DNA of 64,000 bases, from positions 11,516,245 through 11,580,244 of the forward strand of contig OX442415.1 of NCBI GenBank assembly GCA_949361645.1, read 5' to 3'. Shown here piece after piece: positions 21,201-49,647 of the stretch (its first letter is position 1; each line of letters starts with the position of its first letter). The notes beneath the pieces are model-generated. The model was not told where the DNA came from and searched no databases. It worked only from the letters and a program-made list of their open reading frames with translations. This DNA comes from Spongilla lacustris (lineage: Eukaryota > Porifera > Demospongiae > Spongillida > Spongillidae). The position numbers were made by a program, and so were the translations under genes.

Positions 21201-24200
21201 AAAAACATCAAAATTAAATTCATAAGTCTCCTCTGTACATCAAGGAGGAGGGAGCATATCTTCATCGTACCACATATGTATACACCCCCACCCAGGTTGG
21301 AAACCATGCGCCTCAAGAATGCTGCACACTTTGGGAAACTAGATCTGGTTGTGATCATTTCGTATTGCTAATGGATATTTCTTCCAATGGATATATTTTC
21401 CTTTATTTTTCACTTCAAAACTCGGGTCTCCCCCATGACCACTCCTTTGCCATCACACTGCCTTATCAACTTGACCAATCCAACCTCCCCTTCCCCTTAT
21501 CCCAGGGTTAAAAGGTGATGCTTGATAACGTTTGGTATATTTTATTTTTCGCTTCAAAACTCGGGTCTCCCCCACCAGGGATTGAACCCGTGACCACTCC
21601 TTTGCCATCACACTGCCTTATCAACTACACCAATCGGCCCTCCCCTTCCCCTTAATCCAGGGTAAAAAGGTGATGCTTGATAACCTTTCCCTTCAGGTTC
21701 GATATCATTAAAGGAGCAAAGTATGCTACTGAAAGTGAAGGTGAAGCAAAATGGATTAGGACCTTACTGACATACCTGAGCCGCTACCAGGTTGAAGTAC
21801 AGTCCTTTACGTTGTATCAGCTCTGCATGTGTGCCCATCTCAGCTACCTGACCCCCTTCAATGGCCACTATCACATCAGCATTTTGGATGGTGGAAAGTC
21901 GATGTGCGATTACAATGGTGGTCCTCCCGGATCTTGCCTTGTCAAGGGCCTCTTGAACAACAGATTCACTTTCAGTATCCAGAGCAGATGTGGCTTCGTC
22001 AAGCAGTAACAACTTTGGGTCTCGTACCAGAGCACGGGCAATAGCCACTCGTTGCTTCTGTCCTCCACTTAGCTGCACCCCTCGCTCCCCAACATGGGTG
22101 TTGTACCCATCAGGGAGTGAGGTAATGAAGTTATGTGCATTGGCCTCCCTGGCAGCCTTCTCTATGTCAGCTTGAGTGACATCTTCTCTCCCAAAGCGGA
22201 TGTTCTCAGCTATGGTTGTGTCAAACAGCACTGGTTCCTGGCCGACCAGCCCAATATGCCTCCTTAGCCACTTGAGGTTGAGGGTACGGATGTCCTTCCC
22301 TCCAACATGCACCTTTAAGGTCAGATACATGTACATGTAATTATGATGCAAGCACCATGCAATTTGCAATGCAACAAAAATTAACAAATTGAATGAAACA
22401 ATAAATAAAATGAACTGCATTGGAGATAAATTACAGTAATTGCAGTGTCACATCTAGAAGCCTTGCTAAAAATGAAGATAGATTTAAATTACTTGATGGG
22501 TTTGAATCTATTGGTGTGATTTCATTGTTAGTTAGAGCAGGTCAATCAGCTCACACATATATGATCCACCATCAGGTACAAATAAGCACAATGCTTTAAA
22601 AAGCCTAAATCTAGAAGTACACAGTAAAAATATCCCAATTACCTGTGATGCAAATAACTGAATAGATAACAGTAATCTACTAAAGTGTACCATTAAAATT
22701 TTCATCTGTGCAGTATTGAATTTTTTTTTGGTACATTTATAGCCCAATTCTACATTGTACATGTGTATTTATCCCACCACATTTTCCTGCTTTAAGGGAG
22801 TATTTGGGCCAGTATTGGTTACTTATCTCAACATGTGAAAAAGGAAGTGACATTGTACTTAATTAAATTCCCAAAAGACTTTTACAAAGGATATTATAAT
22901 ATTTAATTTCACAAATTCTCATTATCTGGTTCAGGTCAAGGTACCAAATATGGTTGACAAAATTGCAAATACTGTGCACACTGTGCCCATGCATACACCC
23001 ACATGCCCACTAGCCTCGCCCCAGACCTTGTTATTATATTAAATTATGGGGGCGGAAGATAGGGCCTGGTGCCCATTGGCAAGGTCCTAACGTGCATGCG
23101 CTATAACCATTAGAAGAAACTTTGTAATAGTATACTTTTGAAAATCTATTCCATGACGAATATACGATGGCCTGGGACAAGGAAAAGCTAGCACAGAGAA
23201 CGAGATAGTATACAAAAAGGTTTGTAAAAAAGTATACAATTACCAAGTTTTTTGGTAATGGCTAGTGCATTCATGCTGCATGTAGGACCTCACCAATGGA
23301 CACCAGGCCCTATCATCCACCAATGAATATTAAAATAGTTCCCACATACCCATGTACCTACAGATGTACACCTACTTACCTCTCCTTCATTGGAATCATA
23401 GAATCTTTGCAGTAACTGAACCACAGTGCTCTTGCCACACCCACTGGGGCCTACTAGAGCTACTGTCTTGCCCACTGGGACCTTCAGATTGAAGCCTGTC
23501 AGGATCTAGCCAACAGTACACACTCAAGAGGTGACCACCACTGTTAGCTTAACATACCGTGACATCTGGTCTGGTTGGGTAATTGAACTGGACTTCCCTG
23601 AACTCAACAGTGCTATCAAAGCTCTCTGGAACCTCCCCTTCATCAGAGGTGGAGTCAATGGGAGGGACCTGGAGGGAGGGAGAGAGGGAGAGAGAATGAG
23701 AAGGAGAAAAGGAAGGAGATACAGGATGAGGGAAAAAGTGGGGAGTAGAGGTAGGAAAGGAGGAGGAGGATCTTATGCGTAGACCGCATACCCTATCTAT
23801 AGTCTCATAGATAGTCACAGAAGCCCCAGCAGCTGTTGTTAGGTTCTCCAAGTTAGGAGCTGCCTGGCCCAGTGCAAAGGCTCCGATGATGAGGGTAAAG
23901 AATGACTGTGCACACAGAAGGAGAAGGAAGGTGGACAGGATGAGAGATGAGGGGAAGAGGTGTGGTAGGAATACTGGTGGGACTCTTACTGTCAATAGTT
24001 CGCCTGAATTGAGCTCTCTAATAGAAATAAGATATCCGCCAAACCTGCAGTGGAATCAAATCAATCAGCTCGCAACATATGCACACGACCTGTACCATCA
24101 GCATACTGTATGCACACTGCATGTACAGTATTAGTGTATGCATCAATCACAACGCATTGCGTTCGGAACGTAAATTCGTAACAACGTTACTTCGTAAGTT

Positions 24201-27200
24201 ATTGGTAGGTTACGCTACGTTGCCATTTCCTAATCGTTGCGTAGTGTTACGTCATTACTTTCAAACGCGATTTCCAATTGTCTAATACAGAAATATGCCA
24301 GGTATGAAAACATCAGACAAATCAATTGGAAATCAAGAATTGATTTGCCCCCCACCCCCCCCCCCCCCCCCCCCCCCCCCCCTTGTGTTAGTTTTGGGGC
24401 TTGTTTGTACATAAGTATCTTGTGTTTGTTCTGATAAAACGGTAAAAGACCCGTGCGCGGAATTGTTCGTATGCAACGTTTATCGCTTATGCAATTAACG
24501 TATTAAAACGCTAATCCTTTGCCAACACCAGGGAACTATGTTCAGTTGGCATCTTGGGGATATATAACACAGCCAAAAATAAATCAACGTAGGGTCAGAG
24601 CTTGACATTTCATGGCCTGCATCCCATAAGCAAAACAATACTGTTGCAATTGCGATTACTTCAGGGATACCAGCTGTAAGAGGCTTGCCATGCAAGATGG
24701 TACATGATCCAAACATTTGCATATTTTGATGCATTATACATGCATAAAACTGGTCTAATTATGCCAACTGAGCAAAAATTAAGGAAATGTAACAGCCAGT
24801 ATGTGATCAGTTTGAACTTTTTAAAATTAAAGTGGACATTTCAGGCTATTGGAAAACTCAAAATAAACTTTTTTTTAGACAGTGCATGTGATTCCAAATA
24901 CACAATCTGGCACTGTGCATAATGCAGCTCACCAGAAGACCACAGCATATAGGCTATATATGAGGAAGAAGATGGTAGCCAACACTGCACCATTGCCTAA
25001 ACCTTTCTTCACTCCAATCCGCCCAGCTTCTTTGAGGCGCTGGTTGTACCTATATGTATATTTGTACATGTATGACATGAAAATATATGACCACTAAATT
25101 AGTATCCTGACGACTCAAAATTGTAATATAAAATCAACCATGCATTTACCCTCCATTAAAAACTACCTCTACCCTTCCCTAACCATACCCTTGACCACTC
25201 CCTCTAACCATACCTACCCCTCCCTGGCTCCCTCTAACCACGCCCCCTCACCGTTCAGATTCTCTCCGCTCTCCTCCCAATGCCACTACAGTTCTGATGG
25301 ATGACAGGACCTCCTCTGCCACAGCTCCTGCTGTTGCATAATGCTTCTGAGCCTTGGTTGTTAGGGATGAGGCAAGCTGTGGGGTGTGGCCAGGAAGTAA
25401 CACTTCAGTGTGGGACATTCATATGAGCACAGCTCAACTGAATGAATAACAGTGGAAAATGAATTTTATTGCTACACTCGAAGGATACAAGATTTTGGAT
25501 GATGGGATTTGACAGTACATGTACATATGTATGTGTTATAGACTGTATGTCAGTAAAGGGGTTTAGGAGTAAACATGGCAGCAAAGGTTTGCCATAATGT
25601 ATCTATAAAGGTGCACCAGTTACTCCAAAGCAGTTTACCCTCACACACGTACCAGAAGAGTGCTCTAATCTCTAGACAGTATTCATCACACTTCAAATCC
25701 TCCATAGGACCTACTACCTGATAGTACCATATTATTTACACTCACTCAGTCTGAAAAGTGCTAATTGCTTCCAAAGTGTTAGGTGTGTTGTCACTGTTTA
25801 CATCGCATATGTGTGCCAATGTGTATTTATGTTGAATACATTGTATGAATGTGTGTACATGTTGTACATGCATGTGTACATGTGTGTGTGTGTGTGTGTG
25901 CATGTGCATTTGTGTGTACATGTGTCGCAAGGCTACATAACCCACCCTGGCAAAGGCAGATGCACACAGGGCAAGGATGGGGATGAAGGCTAGCAGCAGG
26001 AGGGCAACCTTCCAGCTCTTGACAAAGGAGATGACGAGTCCGGCCATAAATGTGGCCGTCCACTGGATCAGGAGGGACAGCTTGTCTCCGACACCTTCGT
26101 GGATCTTGTCCAAGTCACTAGAGGAAGTGATGTGAGCAGTGGTAGTGGTGGTAGTGGTGGTAGTGGTGGTAGTGGTAGTGGGAGTAGTGGTGGTGGTGGT
26201 GGTGGGAGTGATGGTGATCATGACATCTGCACATACATGTACACTACTCCACGCCCACCTTCATGCTGAAGGTCCAAACACACATATACACATGCACATA
26301 CATGCACGCAGCACACACACAGCAGAAATGACTCAACTCGCTTAGCCTGCTAGCCAGCTCTCCGCTGGGGTTGCCATCAAACCATCCAATGTCCTGCTTC
26401 AGAATGGCCCTGTAGTAGTACAGACGTATCTTGTACAGCTGGCGCTCACAGGCCGTCTGGAAGAGGAAGATCTGCAGGTAGGAGCAAAGGAAGGTGCCCA
26501 GGGCAAGGCCAATGAAGGAGTATATTGAGGTGTTGATGGTGTAGATGAGGGTGCTGTCATCCACACAGGTAACAGCGTTGTCTGCCGTTGATAAGTTCAT
26601 CACAATAGAGGACAGAATATTGTTGTCACAGCCAACAGTGGTGTTGAACAGCTGCAGTGAGATGTTGCTTGTCAGGGCGTTGAAAGTGAAAGCACTTATC
26701 ACATTGCCAAAGAACAAGAACGACACTGGAGTAGCCACGCCCCCACCAGTGGCAGCTACTGCTCCTATCAGCATGAGGAACCAGTCGAGGACTGTGGCAT
26801 AACGGAACTGTTGAAAATGGAGATGAGGTCAATGTGTGGCTGGTTGACAGGAGGGTGGAGGAGGGAGGAGGGATGTTGGGTGGAGGGGTGATGGTGGAGG
26901 GATACAGCTGTTTGAGTAATTACTTTGCATGCATTTGATCATCTGTCTTCAGATTGGTGATAGGGGTCAGGATAGTGGGCGTTATTTATTATTACCATTT
27001 ATGTATATGTACATGGGTACGAGAGCATGCAGCAAATTGCATGTCGTCATGACAACCTTTTTAATTTGACACGTTCAGTCGTTTTTTAATGTTAGTTTAC
27101 AACTTACTAGACTAATGATAGCACCAAATGAGGGGCGTGGTGGCTTTCCATTCCCCTCACCGCTGTCAATAGATACTTTCCTGTAGAACACATGCAATAG

Positions 27201-27481
27201 TCATTTAATACGGACGCACATATCGGGAAAAGAAGCTTCGCCCACTTAGTCTCCACTGCTTCTTCAGCAAGTTCCGTTTTTGCATCGCCGCCGTTGACAT
27301 TGTGGGTGTCTCCGGCCTCCGTGATGGGAATGTCGACCGTCTGCAGCTGCTTGTCGTTAATACTGTCGTTGGGAGGGCTAGGGGGCGTGCCCCTGTCGTT
27401 CGACTTTGCTCGATACGAACGAGATGCGTTTATGCTTTTCTGTGGAAGGACGTCATTCTTTGCAGACGCCGTTCCATCCAT
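18238..27481 (-). CDS. ABCB1-like: ABCB-family full transporter (P-glycoprotein-like), copy A, 18 exons
   Basis: This is a plasma-membrane ATP-driven exporter of lipophilic compounds by family. Exons in translation order are 27481-27246, 27180-27108, 26807-26338, 26117-25946, 25376-25252, 25049-24933, 24044-23990, 23905-23792, 23668-23558, 23505-23380, 22312-21776, 21173-20718, 20670-20509, 19963-19760, 19680-19580, 19502-19187, 19114-18710 and 18657-18238. They total 4200 nt (1399 codons plus stop) with every GT-AG junction in phase. The order is TMD1, NBD1 (Walker [10 protein letters not shown] at about 510-518, signature LSGGQ about 614-618, [12 protein letters not shown]), linker, TMD2, then NBD2 (Walker A about 1167-1175, MSGGQ about 1273-1277, [13 protein letters not shown]-loop IAHR). 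The long N-terminus (about 110 residues before FRYATVLDW) is Asp/Lys/Asn-rich. N-x-S/T sites lie in the first extracellular loop. The exon 1 donor (AA|GTGGGC) is weak but is matched in copy B. Confidence 0.93.
21411..21691 (-). repeat. Tandem pair of tRNA-derived SINE-like units
   Basis: Two near-identical units (about 21411-21535 and 21541-21691) lie in intron 11 of ABCB copy A. Read on the minus strand, the second unit contains a box-A-like TGGTGTAGTTGATAAGGC and a box-B GGGTTCAATCC about 35 nt later, the internal promoter of tRNA genes. The first unit lacks the box-B segment through a deletion of about 18 nt. Both end in a shared tail (TATCAAGCATCACC in minus-strand sense at the unit start). 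A functional tRNA is unlikely because the cloverleaf arms do not pair well by eye. Confidence 0.55.
24347..24382. repeat. Poly-C run
   Basis: A C tract of about 30 bp within intron 7 to 6 territory of ABCB copy A (24045-24932), interrupted once by A. Homopolymer length is probably unreliable in the assembly. Confidence 0.9.
26137..26212. repeat. (GGTAGT/GGTGGT)n trinucleotide-type repeat
   Basis: About 75 bp of GTGGTGGTAGTGG units inside intron 3 of ABCB copy A, immediately upstream (minus-strand sense) of the exon 4 acceptor. In the sense strand it is ACC/ACT-rich and extends the polypyrimidine context of that acceptor. Confidence 0.9.
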
Positions 27482-27777
27482 CGAGGGGGTTGAACGTCTA
27501 GCACTCAGTCTGTAACCACTAACCAGAGATCTCTGCTGTAACTACACTATAGACGCGTACGTATATTGACTGAGGCGTAACATTTCTTCCAATTAACGCC
27601 ACATTGTAGTGCGGGCCATCCACTAATAGTGCATTTCAATTTTAGCGGGTTGCACTGCTAGTAGGTAGGTTATGGTCCTAGTAAAGCTACATACAGCGAC
27701 ATTATGCAATCAATTATTAATAGTGGGTGTGCAATTGATGCGCAATAAAACAATAAAATAACCCTCACAGCAAAAAA

Positions 27778-27912
27778 AAGCATCAAATCAATTATTGATT
27801 CCACAACGGATTTTTAAATCAATTGTTAAATCAACACATGATTGGATAGTAAAAATCAAGTGCACTTGATTTTACTATGAAATCAATTGTGAATCAATAA
27901 TTGCGTTTTTAT
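27778..27912. repeat. AT-rich foldback element
   Basis: A near-palindrome centres at about 27872 (AATCAAGTGCACTTGATT), with outer arms rich in AATCAATT and ATTGATTC that partly pair. It lies about 300-430 bp upstream of the copy A start codon. It looks like a short MITE; no target duplication was identified. Confidence 0.5.
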
Positions 27913-30284
27913 GCTGCGTTATTCTTTTTTAGGATGATTACTATATTAAGAACAATGAAATAATGAAATATCAATGAAAAAGTTTTACATAGCTGAGACT
28001 CAGCGATACACAGCCGTTGACACAGGTATGCTGAAAACTGCATGATACTCAGTGTTATTTATGAATGGAAGGAGGCAATGCACTGAATAAAATTGAATTG
28101 CAAATGGAATATTTAACATTACATGCAAATGATGCAATTGTGCTTACCAAGAGTCGTTAGATAAAGTAATACGCTAGCTAATACGCTTGTATGTCAATTC
28201 CAAATTGCAGCGAGGTATGCATTAGTAATTGTTAAGCCGCGACACTGATAAATAATAACATGCCTAAAGAATTACCATTGTTTACCGGCATGCATAACCA
28301 TTTTTGTGCAACATTATACGCAATAAACACCTTGAACATCTTCGTTGTAGGTCCTACCAGGCACTGATACTACATTCCTTATAAAACTATTTCTCTTGTA
28401 ATTAATACAATGCACAAAGGCCGTAGCCGGAATCCAGATAGTAAATTAATAGTAAGATGGTCGGCCCATAGCCTAGTATAACCGGCATTTTTTTAAGTAT
28501 GTACTTACATGTACTTTTGGGCCCAAGCACCTTTTTTTTTTTTCAATTGGTCCAATTGGTGGGTCTGGGAACGAGAATAGTATGGAGGCTGGGACAGTGT
28601 ACATGTGACTATTGCAATACATATTTATAAAGTTATGTAATTCATGGTCCATGATCTCATTGAAAAGGGACGAAGATTTTGTTGTCTTCAAGCCGGTGCA
28701 TGGATATGAGGAATGCCATTCCAAGCAAGTAGTCCTCAATGTGTGTCAGTGCTACGACTGGCACTTCTCCCTGCATGAGTCCATGTGCTGCTTGCTGCCT
28801 TGGGTGTCTTGGTGATAATGGGACCCATCCTCTGCTATATGGCACCCTCTTGGTAGGATCATCTCTGAGCCTGGAGCACATGCAGCATTGCAAGGTCACC
28901 CCACCTCTCATGATCAGATATCAAAGTTATACTGATGATGCATGCCTGTTACCACTGACTAATATTTGGTGGTCCCTCCTTCTCTCACCAAGCTCTCATT
29001 GCCTCCCTATTATCTTCATGCAGGCTTTGGCAGTGCTGAGAACATCCATGCAGCTACAGAAGGCAGTGGCAGTATTATTTTAAATAAAAACAATAAGTGG
29101 AGCATGCACGTCCAGCTTTTGCGGACATGAATAATTTTGAATTCCATGCACGTAATTAAATTATAGCATGTGCATGGAGAATCTGATTCCACAATTGGGA
29201 AAGACTGATTTGAACCTTGGAGGCACATGCGCAGACATGTATATATTTTGTTGTGTCAAAATGTTCGCGCTGTAAATTCAACACGAGGTTTGGGCTTGTT
29301 AATTGTGTATTTCAATTAACTGATGGATGATTTGGCACTTGTTAGTTTGCCACGTGAACCATCTTCTCAACTTTCGGAGGTACATGGCCAACAAAATTAG
29401 AACTATTAGCTAGGCTATTCATACTTCAGCAACTCCTGTCTATATACTACTTGCCATGTGCACACAAGATTCCAGATTCAAGGTTATGTGACCTTAGAAT
29501 TCAATATCACATGCAGGAAAAAGTTATAAACGTCCAGCCCTGGCTTCGTGAGGTTTAAATATTTAAAAAGCCATCCTGGGATTGAGCGAATAGTGTGAAA
29601 ACTATACAAAACCATCATAGTGTTCAGTGAAGCTCTCTGTCCTTTCTGGTACTCATATCCATGGTACATATACTTCCTAGCAGTATATACCGCGATGGTC
29701 AGTGCAGGGCGATCAAAGCGCATATGGAGATTAAAGTGAGAATGTAATTAGCCATGTCGTTCAGCCGTCCGAATACATGTAAGTTTGATGTAACAATAAT
29801 TCCAGCCGTCATTACAACGTGCAAACAGCGAAACGTGGGCATGTGGTCATGTTCTCCTTAGCATGCAGTACATGTACTATACGTTATAGCGATGCTATAC
29901 ACAATTGAGCTGCCGTATAATTAAACTATATACTCCTACATGCAAATGTACTGTGCAAATGTGTGTGTATGCGCGTGTATGTAGCAGTGTGCATGTGTGA
30001 TGTGTGCGTGCATGTGTGTGCATGATATGCCGGTGTGTGTGCATGTGTGTGGGCATGTGTGTGTTCATGTGTGTGTGCATGTGTGCGTGCCTATGTGTGT
30101 GCATGTCTATGTAATTGTATAGTCAGTTGGGCATGGGGTGATCCCATATAAAAATAATCATATATTTTTTAATATAAATACTGACAGTATTCAATAGAAC
30201 TTACCAGACGTATAATTGAAGCTAAGGAACGTCCCCGAGGCCTTTTCTTTTCTTTGCTCGCGTCCTTGCTGAACGGCAAACAAT

Positions 30285-30287
<3 letters not shown>

Positions 30288-30316
<29 letters not shown>
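30288..30316. repeat. Poly-G run
   Basis: An uninterrupted G tract of about 29 bp. It could form a quadruplex, and its length in the assembly may be unreliable. Confidence 0.9.
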
Positions 30317-30317
<1 letters not shown>

Positions 30318-31407
30318 AAGCTCGATCGCGCGACTGAACTAACCGGCCGCAGACTTGGTTACTTACGCTTCTTTAGATAGCGATGGTTTCTTGCCTCGAT
30401 TCATGAAAGGTATGTAGCTGGCTGGCAACTGGTTAATTATTGTTCTGTGAAGGAATCGATATCTCTTCTTCAAGAAACATAGTTGCCATACCAACTGACA
30501 TTCAAATAGTCTGGGGACGAGACATCCGTTACTCAGGCCAATATAACTTTCAAACGCATTCCCTATACTTAACTGCACACAAGTAGTTAAGCCAGTAGAT
30601 CTAGAAACCATGAGATCTGACCTTTAATTCTGACCCTTTCAAATTTACCGGTAAGTGATTTTCCCGACTTGGAGGCTGCTATAAAGTATAATTTTCTGCA
30701 ATTACCGCATATAACTCGACCCTGAATTAATTTTTCTAATGACTTTTTCTGCATTTTGGACACAAAATCTCATTATGCAAGGCGATAGAGACTGGACATG
30801 TTGGTCCTCCGTGCCCAGAAGGGAGAGTCTGACGCAAAACATGAATTTTATTAAGGCACGTATAACATGCATTTTTTTTTTTTTAAGTGAACAAAAGGGT
30901 TTTGCAATCTTATCAGTGGCAGGCCCATAAGAATCATCATTGCATGTGGTACGTATGTGGAACTACATGTACACTGTACTAATTAAACCCTAGATCTACC
31001 CATGATTTTTAATTGGTCTGGGAACATTATATGCATAAGACACTGGCCCATAGATTATGAAATTTTAGTAACGTCTGATTTTCTCCGAACTCAGTATTGC
31101 GGAAAACAGAGAAAATTCTACGCAAAGAAGTAAAAAAATAACAGTGTTAATTAACAGCCATGCAGTACTCTCGCATTTATCCTAGCATAGGCCTATGCAT
31201 TTACTAAAACTGTTCCAAACGTGTTTTTTCTGAAGTTAAACCTCTCCAAGAGCTTTGAAGCGTCTAGTGCACTGTGCAGCTGCTACAGAGAAGTCATGCG
31301 GATGCATGTAGATGAATCCGATATAGGTATAACATCATTCATTATCGCACGTGACCTCGGCCTTACAAAAACGTGTAGTATAGTTACTTCTTTGTGCTGT
31401 GTATGTG

Positions 31408-32880
31408 ATGGCCCTTGTGAAGGACGTAACATTCCCTACAGATAATGGACTACTGTCCTGTTCCATATGTCTCGGTCCATTCAACCAACCCAAGGTACTT
31501 CCCTGTCTGCATACGTTCTGCAAACCTTGTCTGGAGAAGCTAGAAAAGGATTGCTGTGGTGTTACTAGTCCAAGTATTGGCTGTACAGACTTGATAACTC
31601 TGGCGCAACACGTGGAGATATCGTGTCCTCAATGTAAAGCCGTTCACAGAACTCAGGCTGAGCTTCTCCCAACGGACTATTGGATACAACATGCAGTAGC
31701 CATACGCGCGCTGTCTAGTGACGACGATAAAGGTGATGCCATCACGTGCGGTTCGTGTGATGAAGTAGGCCACGCACCAGTCGCATACTGCCGACCATGT
31801 CGAAGTTTTGTCTGCCAAAGCTGCTACGCTGCCCACCAGAGGATGAAAACACTGAAGAACCACTCTGTTGTGCTGATGGCAGATTTCGACCTGCAGATGC
31901 TGCCAGTGGATATTTACTGCACTTCACACAAGGAGGAGTTACTTAGTCGTTACTGCAGAACATGTGGAGTGTCTATATGTCGTGAATGTACTCCCGATTC
32001 GCACTACAAACACGAGATCCTGACAACAAATGGCGCCAAAGAACAAGTTAAAGAACGTTTGCAAGAGCTACATCAAGTTGTAGCTGCTGGACTGCAGCAG
32101 TTCAGAGGTCATCTGGAGCTTATTAGGAAGATGGAAGACCACATAGTTCAATATGAGGAACACCTGAAAACAGCAGTCAACAACAGTTGTGATCTCGCAA
32201 TAAAAAACGTCAAAGCCACTCAAAGATCACTGGTGTTACGGATAGGTAGTACGTATAAAGAACATGCCAAAAGAGTGTGGGCAGAAAAGGACATGGTAGA
32301 GAGGACCATTTTGGATCAGGAGGGCTGCCTGGCATTTACTGAAAGGCTTCTGAAGTCCAATAATGATACCGAAATGGTGTTTTTAAGTTCACAAGTGATT
32401 GAGCGGCTGAACAAGCTCAAGGAATCAAGTTGGGATGCAAAATCCATTGAGCTACCATCTCTTGTCTACAATGAGAAAGTCACAGTAACTATTGGAGACA
32501 TTGCTGAAATTAAAAACTGTATCCAAAAAATAAAAATTTCTGATACAACAATTGTTCCTGGGAAAGACTATAGCATTTCCATTATCCCTGTTGAAAATAT
32601 CCTCTATACACCTTCCATCACTGCTAATGCTGAGATTAAGCAAAACCAAATTTCACAATTGCAAGAAGCTACCATGAAATGCAAAATAGAACACTTTGAC
32701 GCAACCAAGAAATGTTGGGATGGTACATTCTCGTTTGGAAAAGATGGCAACTACACAATGATAGTTACTGTAATAGCATTTGGAAAGACATTTGGAACTG
32801 CTGTTATTGATTTCCCTGTTTCCACTGTGCGACATAAGTCAGGATTAAAGATTACTGTAGTCGGAGCTGCTATAGGTTAA
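31408..32880 (+). CDS. RING/B-box (TRIM-type) protein, intronless
   Basis: A 490-residue protein, probably an E3 ubiquitin ligase. A C3HC4 RING spans about residues 18-77 (CSICLGPF, LPCLHTFCKPCL, then CPQC after a long inter-knuckle loop). B-box 1 is at about 114-152 (CGSCDEVGHAPVAYCRPC, FVCQSC, H-x-x-H region) and B-box 2 at about 171-202 (CTSHKEELLSRYCRTCG, CRECT, HYKHE). A helical, Lys/Glu/Gln-rich coiled coil follows at about 210-350. The C-terminal 110 residues form a beta-rich segment (KKCWDGTFSFGKDGNYTMIV) like a filamin-type immunoglobulin repeat of TRIM45/TRIM71-like proteins; no NHL repeats follow before the TAA. The start is the first true ATG downstream of an upstream in-frame GTG. 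It lies alone between two divergent ABCB genes. Intronless structure suggests either retrocopy origin or a lineage-specific TRIM expansion. Confidence 0.88.
   Translation: MALVKDVTFPTDNGLLSCSICLGPFNQPKVLPCLHTFCKPCLEKLEKDCCGVTSPSIGCTDLITLAQHVEISCPQCKAVHRTQAELLPTDYWIQHAVAIRALSSDDDKGDAITCGSCDEVGHAPVAYCRPCRSFVCQSCYAAHQRMKTLKNHSVVLMADFDLQMLPVDIYCTSHKEELLSRYCRTCGVSICRECTPDSHYKHEILTTNGAKEQVKERLQELHQVVAAGLQQFRGHLELIRKMEDHIVQYEEHLKTAVNNSCDLAIKNVKATQRSLVLRIGSTYKEHAKRVWAEKDMVERTILDQEGCLAFTERLLKSNNDTEMVFLSSQVIERLNKLKESSWDAKSIELPSLVYNEKVTVTIGDIAEIKNCIQKIKISDTTIVPGKDYSISIIPVENILYTPSITANAEIKQNQISQLQEATMKCKIEHFDATKKCWDGTFSFGKDGNYTMIVTVIAFGKTFGTAVIDFPVSTVRHKSGLKITVVGAAIG

Positions 32881-49647
<16,767 letters not shown>

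Larger units (their letters stand above)
27482..31407. other. Intergenic region between ABCB copy A and the RING/B-box gene
   Basis: About 3.9 kb that includes the upstream side of copy A. Apart from the repeats listed separately I see only short open frames. A minus-strand frame at 28657-28911 and a plus-strand frame at 28612-28815 have no recognisable family. A TG/GTGCATG-rich patch lies at 29955-30105. Confidence 0.4.

Noticed and set aside
21560..21640. A functional tRNA gene
   Set aside because: Box A and box B are recognisable, but stems do not pair convincingly by eye, and a near-copy is adjacent, which fits a SINE better.
28473..29083. Overlapping open frames of 67-114 codons on both strands
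   Set aside because: No domain, no splice partners and no coding bias could be recognised; kept as intergenic.
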